Positions 36,849 through 47,599 of a stretch of DNA of 64,000 bases are shown piece by piece (positions within the stretch are counted from its first letter, which is position 1; every line of letters begins with the position of its first letter). The notes under the pieces are model-generated. The model was not told the DNA's origin. It did not search any database and worked only from the letters and a program-made list of their open reading frames with translations. The position numbers were made by a program, and so were the translations under genes. The stretch comes from Lethocerus indicus (taxonomy: Eukaryota; Arthropoda; Insecta; Hemiptera; Belostomatidae), in NCBI GenBank assembly GCA_019843655.1, contig JACDQD010000009.1:3041204-3105203 (forward strand), written 5' to 3'.

Positions 36849-36884
<36 letters not shown>
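36849..36884 (+). promoter_or_regulatory. TATA box at the end of an AT microsatellite, gene 5
   Basis: A long (TA)n run ends TATATAAAAG about 65 bases before the gene 5 start codon. Confidence 0.6.
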
Positions 36885-36947
36885 CTACTTGCAAAGTCAC
36901 TGACAGAGTCAAACACAGTTCTCCACTCGATAGAAACACATCTCGCC

Positions 36948-37010
36948 ATGAAATACTTTGTAAGTATACGGGCAAAGACTTTGTAAAAAGTTAGAATTTT
37001 CACGCATCGT

Positions 37011-37072
<62 letters not shown>

Positions 37073-38584
37073 TCAGACACGCGTCCAATTTGTTCCGTTG
37101 AAACGAATTCGTAATTTAAAATTCCCCAATAAAGTATTTCCGAACAATTTCGATTGTAGTCGCAATTTAATACGGTTCTCTACTTGAGGTTCGGAATAGG
37201 ACAAAGACACTCGAACTCGAATATCGTTCCTCCCCCCAATTTCATGATATTTTCATGAAATTACTCCAACGTTAATGTTACCGTCGCTTTATTTGTGGAA
37301 AGTTAAAATAGTATGTTTACGTTATCCGAACTGTTTGCAAAGTGGTTCATTCGTTTTACTTGTTCAAACTGTATTTAATTGAAATCGTATATTCTGTATG
37401 GGGGTACATTTTTTTTTTACTCCACTTATAGTCGTTCTGGCGTACTGTAGAGTGATATCTCTCATAACCGCCTGATTGCTGATAAGGGATGTCTTGATAG
37501 GAGCCTCGTGAACCTTAGTCAGGACCGAACTAGCGGTCTGATACGCGTTCTGTACACCCTTTAAGGGCCTCTGTATGGTGGCAGAGGGGTCACCTCGAAT
37601 TTAAATACGGGGTATTGGAATTAGTGTTGAAAGAAATTTTATTTTTAGGTTGCCATAGTATTGCTCGCTGCCGCTGCCTCGGCAACGGACGAGGGCGCAG
37701 GAAAGGCGAAGAGAGGCATCCTGGGAGGCGGCCTGCTCCACGGTGCGCCCCTACTGCCCGCCACGGGGCTGGGCCTGGGCGCAGGGCTCGGGGCAGGACA
37801 TGCTCTAGGATTGGGCGCAGGACTCGGGGCAGGACACGCTCTAGGATTGGGCGCAGGACTCGGGGCAGGACATGCTCTAGGATTGGGCGCAGGACACGCT
37901 CTAGGACTGGGTGCAGGACTCGGAGCAGGACACGTTGTAGGATTGGGTGCAGGACACGCTCTAGGACTGGGTGCAGGACACGCTCTAGGATTGGGTGCAG
38001 GACACGCTCTAGGACTGGGTGCAGGACACGCTCTAGGATTGGGCGCAGGACTCGGAGCAGGACACGTTGTAGGATTGGGTGCAGGACACGCTCTAGGACT
38101 GGGTGCTGGACTCGGGGCAGGACACGCTCTAGGATTGGGTGCAGGACTCGGAGCAGGACACGCTGTAGGACTAGGTGCAGGACTCGGAGCAGGACACGGT
38201 CTAGGATTGGGTGCAGGACACGCTCTAGGACTGGGTGCAGGACACGCTCTAGGATTGGGCGCAGGACTCGGGGCAGGACACGTTGTAGGATTGGGTGCAG
38301 GACTGGGCTCAGGGCTGGGCCTGCCTCTGGGCCACGGCCTAGGGCTGGGAATCCACGGTACCGGCGCCGAAGCCTCCATCCAGGCGGTTCGAGCTGAGGC
38401 GGCCTCCAGGGCCCGGGCCGGCCAACTGCAGGCCATAGACTCCTCTAGGGCCCGGCCCATACTCACCCGCTCTCGCCCCGCCCTCTCACTACACTCCCGT
38501 CCCAGCTGGCCCTCAGGGCCGCCGCCGCCTCTCCCTCTTGGCCGCGATCCTACGCCAACCACTGGTGGTAAAATATCGACCTAG
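36948..38584 (+). CDS. gene 5: GHALGLGAG-repeat secreted protein (C-terminal frame uncertain)
   Basis: Exon 1 is 36948-36959 (MKYF, GTAAGT). Exon 2 starts at 37649 (acceptor TTATTTTTAG), opening VAIVLLAAAASATDEG, a signal peptide, then KAKRGILGGG with a basic site as in gene 1. About 20 units of GAGHALGLGAGLGAGH follow, encoded by DNA repeats with GGATTGGGCGCAGGACTCGG. In the frame of the signal peptide the protein runs to TAG at 38582-38584 (315 residues). The minus-one frame instead gives a family-like tail, QLALRAAAASPSWPRSYAN and then HWW, with TAA at 38569-38571. Genes 1 and 8 also end in WW, so I favour that tail with a one-base break around 38400-38500. PolyA signal at 38653. Glycine/histidine/leucine-rich cuticle protein is the likeliest class. 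Confidence 0.75.
37015..37069. repeat. (AT)n microsatellite in gene 5 intron
   Basis: About 27 uninterrupted AT dinucleotides lie shortly after the first exon of gene 5. Confidence 0.9.
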
Positions 38585-38659
38585 CTCCTGACTCCGGCTT
38601 GTACGCCCATTTTTTAGTACGGGTATAAACGTTGTATACATTTTTTTATATAAATAAAT

Positions 38660-40715
38660 TTATTTTTTAACACGAAGTCGATAGCATATTTTCCATATAC
38701 CCTTCCTTCCTTTACACTTAATACTATACCCGGATATCTTTATCCGAGGGAGAAAGTTCAAAATTGAATTTTATATCGGCCTCCGTGTAAAATTCCAATA
38801 TCGCATTGCGGAAATGCTATGGAAGATTAATGATTTTGTATATTCTAATGTATAAGAACCGAACGTAACTCATTTATGATTTAAATCTGTGGCAGGGATA
38901 TTCGCAACCTTATGTGATGAATCATTATAAAACGCTTCTCAAACAGTGAATTGTGTCTATATCGATACTATCCTCAATTTTCTTCTCCCTTTATATTAAT
39001 ATATATTTTTCAATTATTTGTAATTCAGGTTTCTATTAATGTCGCACGAATTAATACAATATATTACATGACTCGTAATTTAAATACGCAATGGTCGCCA
39101 AAACACATTTACTTATAATCAATACGTCATTCGTATATTTCGGTGTGAAAACTGAAAACTGCCGAGACTAGTTCGTTTATATTCGTTGAAACAATATAAA
39201 AGTACTCTGTCGCTACACAATAACGAACATTTTATTATTTTAGTTTCTCGGACGGTTGAAACGTGAATAATGCCGGCCGCTTTCTTTCTATTGTAAAACT
39301 ATGGTATTCAAAATTTAAAAAAAAATAAATTAATTTCTAATTTCGTAGGTTTCTAAAAAATATGGTTGAGTTTCATTAACAAGATGAGTGTAAGACGATC
39401 TGAAGTACGATAATTGACCTTAGTTTTGGCCATGACCCCGACCTGAGCTCAAATAGCCGACGCTGCTGAAGAGAAAACTGTGACATTCTTCCGTTGACGA
39501 TCTTTCGTCACAGCATTGACGGCTTTGAAAGTGCCATAAATATCGACAGAGGGATAAATGGCTCAATGAGCTGCTGGATTTCGGTCGGCGGTCGCCAGAA
39601 AGAAAACCGGATTCAGAGTTGGCACTCGTTTTTAAGATCGATAATAGCCGTCGTCCGATAAGTCCCTGTCACCTGCACGGTCATTGGCAAGGCCACTTTC
39701 CCCCTGTTTTTGCTTTCTTCTCGTAGCGAAAAATATAATATATATATATATATACGGCCAGAAAACAGTAAAATCGTTATATAGGTCGCCGTGGTGAAGT
39801 GTTCAAAAACTGCCAAAATAGCTGGCAAAGAATGACAGAGTGACCCGTGTTATTTATCTATTTCCATATTTCCTAATAACGGTTCATTACGAAAATATAG
39901 ATAATGTGAGCAATAGTACAGTGACAGTGATAACAGGACGGCCTGAACGTTGTTAGCAATAAGCGCCCCACTATGTTACTGACGTTAGTGACGCATACTT
40001 ATTTTATTCCACTATTTTTTTTTATAACCGTAAGGTTTTATTTATTGCAAGGTTAACAGGCTTTATAAAAATTTTCGTTTTTTGTAAGTTTTTTCGAAAA
40101 ACTAATTCAGGATCTCACAGTGGCTGTGTTTGACATTTCGTGCAATTTCATTTATGAAAAAAAAAAAACAGTTCGAACTGTTTTGGACGCTCGCCGTCCT
40201 CAGTAGTTTACGTCGGTGGAACCGTTGATGTGTCAATGCACGTGTCCTGATACGTGATCAGGAAGCGTTGAGAGAAGTTCGCAGGAATCGCATCAACATA
40301 AAATAAATAAACTATGCCTGTAAATATCAACATAGTACTAAGAAATAGTTATTATTGAGTAGAGTAATTAAATATTTAAATAATTATAGTTGAGTAACAC
40401 CGCTCTTTCGATTATTTACTTAGGCGCTTCTAGAGTACCTGACGCATGTAACTCAGTCTATTAACGGTGGAATGCCCGACAGCCGAAACCGGTCTTGAGG
40501 AATCGAGCGAGTGAAAAAATATAATGGCACCGTTTCTTTTTTTTTCAAGTTTTCGGTAAGTAGTTACGTGCCATAAAGCGCCGATCGAAATCAACGCGGA
40601 TTTTAGGTCTCATCGGTTCCACACCTCGGATCTAGAAAGTGAGGGAAGTTCCGTTTTGCCCGAGGGTTGGTAGGAAAAAAAAATGGACGTCCAATTGCGT
40701 AAAAGACCGGCCGGC
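38660..40715. other. gene-free intergenic DNA between genes 5 and 6
   Basis: No exon recognised. A hairpin-family fragment (GCCGAAACCGGTCT) lies near 40480. The minus frame at 39613-39828 is not supported. Confidence 0.4.
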
Positions 40716-40721
40716 CGGAAG

Positions 40722-40747
40722 GTGGTGGTGGTGGTGGTGGTGGTGGT
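40722..40747 (+). repeat. (GGT)n run in the gene 6 promoter region
   Basis: Eight to nine GGT triplets lie about 25-50 bases upstream of the gene 6 TATA box. The frames on both strands here are low-complexity artefacts. Confidence 0.85.
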
Positions 40748-40771
40748 TGTTATTGCCGTCCGCCTTTCCCT

Positions 40772-40778
40772 TATATAC
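40772..40778 (+). promoter_or_regulatory. TATA box, gene 6
   Basis: TATATAC lies about 100 bases before the gene 6 start codon. Confidence 0.5.
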
Positions 40779-40875
40779 TGGAACTTCGGAGTCTCCAGCA
40801 TCAAACCCGACCCAACCTTCAATTCGACTGTTTCTCACTCAACAGCCCCTACAGCCCTAAACGACCGCGGACACT

Positions 40876-41792
40876 ATGAAATACATCGTAAGTCTCCCAC
40901 TGTATAGATAGGGTATAATTGTTTTCAATTCTGACTCGAGAAAACTACAATTCGACGCGATTTTTATAGCCTATTTTTTTAACCGTCGTAGAATCGATTA
41001 CAATTTGAATCCGACGACCGAGATGTTGTCTTCGGATATGCGCTTTTTATTTTCTTAAGTCGTTTATTTTTCTAGGCTTGTCTGGTTCTGATCGCCGCGG
41101 CCGTCCTAGCCGCTCCTGGAGATGAGGATTACGGCAAATCCAAAAGGGGAGCGATCACGGGCCACTTCGCAGGGCCGGTGATAGTGCCTGAGGCGGCGGC
41201 AGGGCCGGTGGGCCACGCGCCGGCCGAGCACTCGACGGCGCTGGCCCTGAACGCGGCCCGCAGCCTGGCCCAGGCCCACGCCTCCGTACAGCCGGCCGCC
41301 CAGCTGGCCCTGAACGCCGCCTCGGCCCTCTCCCAGGCGCACGCGGCCCTACAGCCGGCCGCCCACCTCGCGGTGAACGCCGCCCGCGGCCTCGCCCACG
41401 CCCACACCCAGATCGGCCCGGCCGCCCAACTGGCCCTGAGCGCGGCCACCTCCCAGGTGCAGGCCCAGGCGGCCCTACAGGCGGCCCACGCCCAGGCGGC
41501 CATCAGGGCGGCCCACGCCCAGGCCCAGGCCCAGGCCCAGGCTCAGGCCCAGGCCACTGTGAGGGCCGCTCAGGCGCAGGCCGCCCTCCAGGCCGCACAG
41601 GCGCAGGCCGCCCTCCAGGCCACACAGGCCCAGGCCGCCCTCCAGGCCGCTCAGGCGCAGGCCGCCCTCAGGGCCTCCCAGGTGCAGGCCCACGCGGCCC
41701 TGATCCCCGCTAGGCTCATAGGCCACGGGCCCTACCCGGCTCAACACCTCCCCCTCCACCAGGGCCACCTCCTCCACCACCCTCTATTCTAA
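40876..41792 (+). CDS. gene 6: 21-residue alanine-repeat secreted protein
   Basis: Exon 1 is 40876-40887 (MKYI, GTAAGT). Exon 2 is 41076-41792 (acceptor TATTTTTCTAG), giving 242 residues with an intact frame. Signal peptide MKYI/ACLVLIAAAVLAAPG is followed by YGKSKRGAITG, the basic site seen in most cluster members. Three canonical repeats follow (PAAQLALNAASAL, PAAHLAVNAARGL, PAAQLALSAATSQ), each 21 residues apart, that is, three heptads. A Gln/Ala region then includes four 9-residue units like AQAALQAAQ. The tail is HLLHHPLF. PolyA AATAAA at 41912. This is the cleanest member and the best reference for the family. Function is inferred as extracellular structural protein; no enzyme motif is present. 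Confidence 0.85.
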
Positions 41793-41924
41793 CTCCACAT
41801 GCGACACGGACTTCGACTGACTTATCATCGGCCTATATAAATATATATTTTTGTTATGCACCACGACTAATTTCTTGTTAACGGATTATATTTTTTATAT
41901 ATATTTTTTTAAATAAAGAATTCA

Positions 41925-44480
41925 TTAATAGTACTTTCCGTTTTCCTTTCTTCCAATTACCCTACAATCATATTGGTTGTTATACACGTAAAATACATTG
42001 CCGTACGGACATAATTGAAACTTTCTTCCGCACGGTGAAAGTAAGAATTATTTGAAAAATTGGAGGATTTTGCCTTCACTCGCAATTTTGGCCGACGGCC
42101 AGATCGAGTTTAGGCGACTCATCGGTTGCCCACAACGAAGGAAAATTCGGCCGCAAATCGGTTCAGATTCTTCAGGGTCAGAGAACCGAACAAATCGCCG
42201 GGCGGTATTCAGTGAAAAACTTTCACAGAAGCCACCGAGAAATTACTGAAAAAAAACTGAAAAACTGTATTTTACAAATAAAGGTATTGCCTTAATTAGT
42301 TTCGGTATAAGATTTTAGGATTTCTAAATGTTTTACAGTGGTAGTGCTACCGTATAACGGGTACCTTTTAGTAATGCCGTGAATGATTGATTGCTATAAT
42401 ATAATACTTTTTATCATTGTTCATGTTTACAATTGTTCAACAGAAAGATACCATCAATTTAACGCCAATTTGTCCAATATAAGCATTTGTTTCACCTTCT
42501 CTCCGATTTCCCATATCTATCCATTTTTAAGGCATTTTTGAAAAATGCCCACGTAAAGGGGTATTGAAGACTAGAGATTAATTTCAAGAATTCGAATTTA
42601 CAAATTTCTACTTTTTTTTATTCGGTTTCACACCAGTTATATTCACTGCCCATTCTTCGGATTTAAAACAGTTTATATTCCATACAATTAATTTACAGGA
42701 GGGGGAACTTAATTATTTCCTGACGGAATTAGGTTTTATACGAAAACCGTCGAGGCTTGTAGATGCAACTTAACTTTTCGAACTTAACTTATTCAGCGAA
42801 TATTTCCGAAATTGTATTCCCATGTTATTTCTGTAGAATTGATTATATTTTTGGGTAGGCGATAACGGAACGACTGATGTCGAATGCAATAGCCGATAGG
42901 GCGAGCCATTATCAAGAGGTTTTATGTACGAAATTATTATCGGTTGCGTAAAATTCGCCGTACATCCGGCTTCTGGGAACGGGACAAAGTAAACTACTAG
43001 CGGCTAGGCAGGGCGTAATGAGGTCCGCAACTGCCTCTCGAAATCGTTGAACCGGAACGGATCGCCGGCGCCGACATTGCAGGAAGTGCAAGAACCCAGA
43101 GATTGTTTTAAAGTTATAATCTCGTTTCGCACCTCCAGACGGCCCCCTTACTTTGTAATAGTTACGATAGAAATCGCTCGTACATTTTAAACTGAAAAAA
43201 AATCATTTTTTTTTTGTCACGAGCACGATAACAGTGAATTACGCCCCCAACTAATATACAGAAACTAACGCTACTGAGGACGGAGCAAAACCGTAGCGCA
43301 AGACCGCGAATATAGCGACGATTATGAGATTAGACGTTGTGCAATAATCCCGTAAGGCCTTTTGAGTGGATTGGAGCAATTTCTTCCACCCCGCACTCCT
43401 AGGATTATCTTGTACAGCCGTTAGACCAATAGATAGCTGATTCTTCCCGTTTGTCTATAATTAATTTCTTTCACTTACACATCGGAGGGCCAATACAATT
43501 TTTTTTCTGTTCACAGGGAAGGGTTTTTTCTTCAAAACCCGGCCGGCTTGCATTCGGCGCGACGGTGCACGAGTTGCATAAACGGTGGACGGGATGTCCG
43601 CGTAACGTCAGCCCCTCGATGGCGGTCCCGTACCCAAATGGACAAAATCGACATGGAATTTATAGTACGTTTTATATATTATTTCGGTAATACCAGACAT
43701 TCAATTAACCGACATATAATTTGAATCGAACGCTCAAACCTATTTAATATTACCTACGGAAGGAGGATAGTATCTTATTTTTCTCGGATATTTCGTTATT
43801 GTACGTTATATAAAAATATTTTATCAGCAATGAGAGAGTTTCAGTTGGCGGCTGCAGTTAGAGGAGAGCTTCCCGTACGCCTTTCGGTCTACCGGGACGT
43901 CGGTTCGTATAATTTCGATAGAAATAGGGCCGCATAAGGGCCACTTTTGGGCCAGGAAAGGGCCGCCTGACGGGCCCCCGACGACGATGACGCTCTTCGA
44001 GAGCGTCGATAAGCCTGTAGGTACACCGCTGAAGACATCGTCCTGCAAACCGTTGTCCCGATCTCTTCGGACGATACTCCGGCTCAACTCTTGACTTCTG
44101 AGCCCGGTTAAGACCAGTCGTCTATGCTAAATAATAAGTTACACTATTAATTATTATTATTCCACGGCGACATATTTCTCTCCCGCTGTTGTCCCGCAGA
44201 GTTGATCAGGGACCTGCCGAATAAATACTGTTTCTTTTTTTAAATAAAAAAATTATAAAATCGAATAATTTTTGTTTATTACGAAAATCCTCGACAATCC
44301 TGGCATACCGTAAATACAGGAGGAGCGTTCGATACAGAATTTTACACCGAAGTTTTAAAGTACGACGAATGCCCGCACATGAATTCGTTTCCGGAACTCG
44401 AGTCGAAATGAAATAGTATATTACGCAACCGGCGTCGTCTTACACAGAGAATGCAGTGATGATATTTGAGACGTTCAGCG
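41925..44480. other. gene-free intergenic DNA between genes 6 and 7
   Basis: AT-rich. Frames at 42052-42249, 43451-43690 and 43824-44087 show no domain or neighbouring exons. Confidence 0.4.
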
Positions 44481-44494
44481 CTTTGTTACCGGCT

Positions 44495-44504
44495 TATATA
44501 TAAA
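44495..44504 (+). promoter_or_regulatory. TATA box, gene 7
   Basis: TATATATAAA lies about 75 bases before the gene 7 start codon. Confidence 0.6.
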
Positions 44505-44579
44505 CGGCCTCGACTGCCTTCCCAGAACCAATTGCTAGAAGACGTCCCAACTGTCGGGTAGAGGCGGGCTGCGGCCAAC

Positions 44580-45110
44580 ATGCTGCTCTCGGTAAGTGCG
44601 TGTTTCGACTTCGAATACCGAAATATTATTCGGTGAATTAAGCGGGGCACTTTTTTCTAGTTGTATATCGCCATATTCGTCACGGCGGTCGGTGCGTCGC
44701 CGACTGAAGAACTAGAGAAAGGCATTTCTACCGCCGTGAACGAGACGTCTGGGGACGCGAGAGCTGGAGGACCCGGAGACTTCAGTTCTTCGGAGGATGA
44801 AGACGCCTTCGGACGTCTCCTGCGGACGGTGGAGGAGGCCGAGGCGGCGGCCGCTTTCGGCCAGCGGCCTTCCAACTCTTCGGCCCGCCGACCTCCGGCC
44901 CCCGCCTCGGCCTCGGCCTCCTTGATCGAGGAGTCGACCCGCCGGCTGACCCTCGTCGAGGCCTCGGTGAACGCCGCGCTCAGGTCTGTTCGACTCCTGG
45001 AGGAGTTGGCGGCCCGCCGACCTCACCCCGAGGACGCTGACCTCAGCCAACCGAACTCCAAGGTGCAGCCTCAACTAGGTCGGCCCCAGCAGCCACCCCA
45101 ACCCGCTTAA
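44580..45110 (+). CDS. gene 7: divergent acidic cluster member
   Basis: Exon 1 is 44580-44591 (MLLS, GTAAGT). Exon 2 is 44661-45110 (acceptor CTTTTTTCTAG), giving 153 residues. The intron of 69 bases is the shortest in the cluster. Signal peptide MLLS/LYIAIFVTAVGASP is followed by an acidic, Ser/Gly-rich segment (SSSEDEDAFGRLL) and two short helical stretches (EEAEAAAAFGQR and LVEASVNAALRSVRLLEELA). The second resembles one 21-residue repeat of its neighbours. It lacks the KxKRG site and ends in a Gln/Pro tail. PolyA AATAAA at 45199. It keeps the family gene structure but has diverged in sequence; its role is unknown, presumably extracellular. Confidence 0.75.
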
Positions 45111-45209
45111 GTCATTTTTATATCTTTGTTTACTCCATCAAGTTGATACTACATATCCGTCCTGTACATATATATGGGAATGGAATAATGTTTGACACAA
45201 TAAAAATTC

Positions 45210-46080
45210 ATATATATTCATACATAGTATCATATATTTGTAATACGATTTACAATGAATTAAAAACGACTATTAAATATATTAAAACTCGGGTGTTGTT
45301 TAATTATCTGTCTGTCTCTAACGGAATTGAATATGTTGCAATTTTTAAGAATGAAGGGCTCAGATACTTTTGTATTGGTTTCATGTTCAATCAAAATTTA
45401 TGCGGATGTTTTTTCTCATCAAACAGTAACAATCTTGAACAGACTCTATTTACTAATATTAAATTTTATTACTTAGCCTCGCGGATAAATATGATTTTGT
45501 ATTATGTATTTTTTCAATAAAAATAATCTAATAAATTAATAAAACGTCGATCGATCCTTTCTACTTTAACGGTCATTGTAAAATTCCGTTTCATCGACGA
45601 ATTGGTTTTGTAACTTATACGAGGAGTTACTTAGAAACGACTTTTAATAATTAATTGTTTTCACACAAAAATATAATAATATTATAGGGGAAACATTTTA
45701 TTTGGGCGTGTTATACATTATTGTCATTCGTGTAACAGCGACAATAATAATAATGAAAATTAATAATAACGAAAAATAAGTAAACTCCTTATAGGGTGGA
45801 AGAAAATTGAGAGCCGTATCGATAGGGAAGACGGACGGACAGACGCACAAATGGTAAAAGTAACTTTCCATTATCCCCGTTCCAATTTCCGCTCACAAGT
45901 TTAACATTACCGGCCGGTCTGGGGGCTGAATTCGGATCATCGCATTACACAATGGGGCGAGATCGCACGTAACTAGCACTTTATTCTCCCCCCCCCCCAA
46001 CCGTTTTGTCTCTCTTTTTTCTCTCTAAACGATGGGAAGGCCGCCGGTAGTGGTGGAAATTACAAAAGCTGTATCAGCCC
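45210..46080. other. gene-free intergenic DNA between genes 7 and 8
   Basis: A 125-codon plus frame (45143-45520) is AT-rich, starts near the gene 7 polyA region and has no signal or domain, so I do not call it. A C run lies at 45990-45999. Confidence 0.4.
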
Positions 46081-46086
46081 CTTCAC

Positions 46087-46094
46087 TATATAAA
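46087..46094 (+). promoter_or_regulatory. TATA box, gene 8
   Basis: TATATAAA lies about 95 bases before the gene 8 start codon. Confidence 0.65.
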
Positions 46095-46189
46095 GTGAAG
46101 CGGCCCATTCTTCTAGCAAACCGGATCCAACTCTCCGAGGGCCACTACACCCAGTACACTTCTCAACGAATACATACACAAGAAACGCC

Positions 46190-47449
46190 ATGAAATTCCT
46201 CGTGAGTACCGGCGAATACGTCCGATAAAATTCTAAATCCGCAAATTTTAAATTCACGTTATTGGCATCGATTCATTAGTACATATTTAATCTATTAAGT
46301 TGTGTTCGAGATCTGCATTAGCGGTCTTGCATTATAAAGAGTCTTTAAACATCGTCGAAACTTGACAGTACTCAAATGCAATTAAATATTAAATTATTTA
46401 AATAATTATATAAATTATATAATATTAAATTGTGTTTCGACCTAGGTGTGCGCCTTTTTACTGGCTACAATAGTCGGAGGAACAGTGTCCGAGAAGAAGG
46501 AGGCAAAGTCGAAGAGAGGAGTGATAGCGGGTATAGTGGGGGGCCAGCAGGAGGCGGCGGTGCATTCGGCGGCCTTGGGCCAGAGTGCAGCATCGGGGTC
46601 ATTGGCCCTGAGAGCGGCCCACAGCCTCACCGGCCTACAGTCGTCGGTACGGCCGGCGGCCACGCTGGCACTCAACGCGGCCAACGCCCTGTCGCAGGCC
46701 CAAGCCTCGCTGGGGCCGGCGGCGGCACTGGCGGCCCGACTAGCCCACGGCCTGTCGCAGGCCCAGGCCTCGATAGGGCCGGCGGCCCAGCTAGCCACAC
46801 AAGCGGCACAGTCTCACGCCGCCGCACAGGACGACCTCCGCAACGCCCGGCTCCGGGCGTCGGCCCACGCCGCACAGGCCCAAGCGGCCCAGGCACAGGC
46901 CCTGGCCGCTATAGAGGCGGCCGCCGCCCAGGCACAGGCGCAGGCCCAGGCGCAGGCCCAAGCTCAGGCACAGGCACAGGCCCAGGCCCAGGCCCAGGCC
47001 ATACAGGTGCAGGCCATACAGGCGCAGGCCCAAGCTCAGGCACAGGCCATACAGGCAGAGGCTCAGGCTCAAGCTCAGGCACAGGCCCTGGCCCAGGCAC
47101 AGGCCCAAGCTCAGGCACAGGCCATACAGGCCCAAGCTCAGGCCCAAGCTCAGGCACAGGCCATACAGGCCCAGGCCCAAGCTCAGGCCCAAGCTCAGGC
47201 CCTGGCACAGGCCCAGGCTCAGGCACAGGCTCAGGCCCAGGCTCAGGCACAGGCCTTGGCTCAGGCCCAGGCCCAAGCACAGGCCATCCAGGCCCGGGCC
47301 CACTCTTCTATAGACGCCAGCCATGCTGTACTCCGGCCGGCCCTCACCACCGTCCACCTGCCCTCTCCAGCTCCCTCTTGTCGTCCCCGGCCCTCCTGGT
47401 CGGCCACCACAACTACGTGGCCCACCACTATGCCCCCCGCTGGTGGTAG
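46190..47449 (+). CDS. gene 8: 21-residue repeat plus poly-(Ala-Gln) secreted protein
   Basis: Exon 1 is 46190-46201 (MKFL, donor GTGAGT). Exon 2 starts at 46446 (acceptor GTTTCGACCTAG), opening [19 protein letters not shown] and then KSKRGVIAG. Repeats follow ([39 protein letters not shown]) and then about 125 residues of near-pure AQ dipeptides broken by I, E, L and V (46915-47290, DNA built of CAGGCC/CAGGCT). Read straight on, the frame passes the expected end and stops at 47567. The minus-one frame after about 47340 gives [19 protein letters not shown] and TAG at 47447-47449, matching the WW ends of genes 1 and 5, so I end the gene there and infer a one-base break. That gives about 338 residues. 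PolyA at 47589. Confidence 0.75.
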
Positions 47450-47599
47450 ACCCTCTTGCCGGCCCACCTATACCGGACGTACCGAACACGGATGGAGACA
47501 ACTTGGATTCGACGGCGTAAAACTTATTACTTTTTATAGGAGTTGGCGAAATATTCTATACATGTAAATGCGGGTATTTTATTTTTTTAATAAACTATT

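Noticed and set aside
37615..38397. 260-codon Arg/Cys/Thr frame overlapping gene 5
   Set aside because: Shadow frame of the GHALGLGAG repeat; it lacks a signal peptide after the acceptor and its repeats simply mirror the DNA repeat.
45143..45520. 125-codon plus-strand open frame after gene 7
   Set aside because: AT-rich codon use unlike every real exon here, overlaps the gene 7 polyA signal, and shows no domain or splice context.
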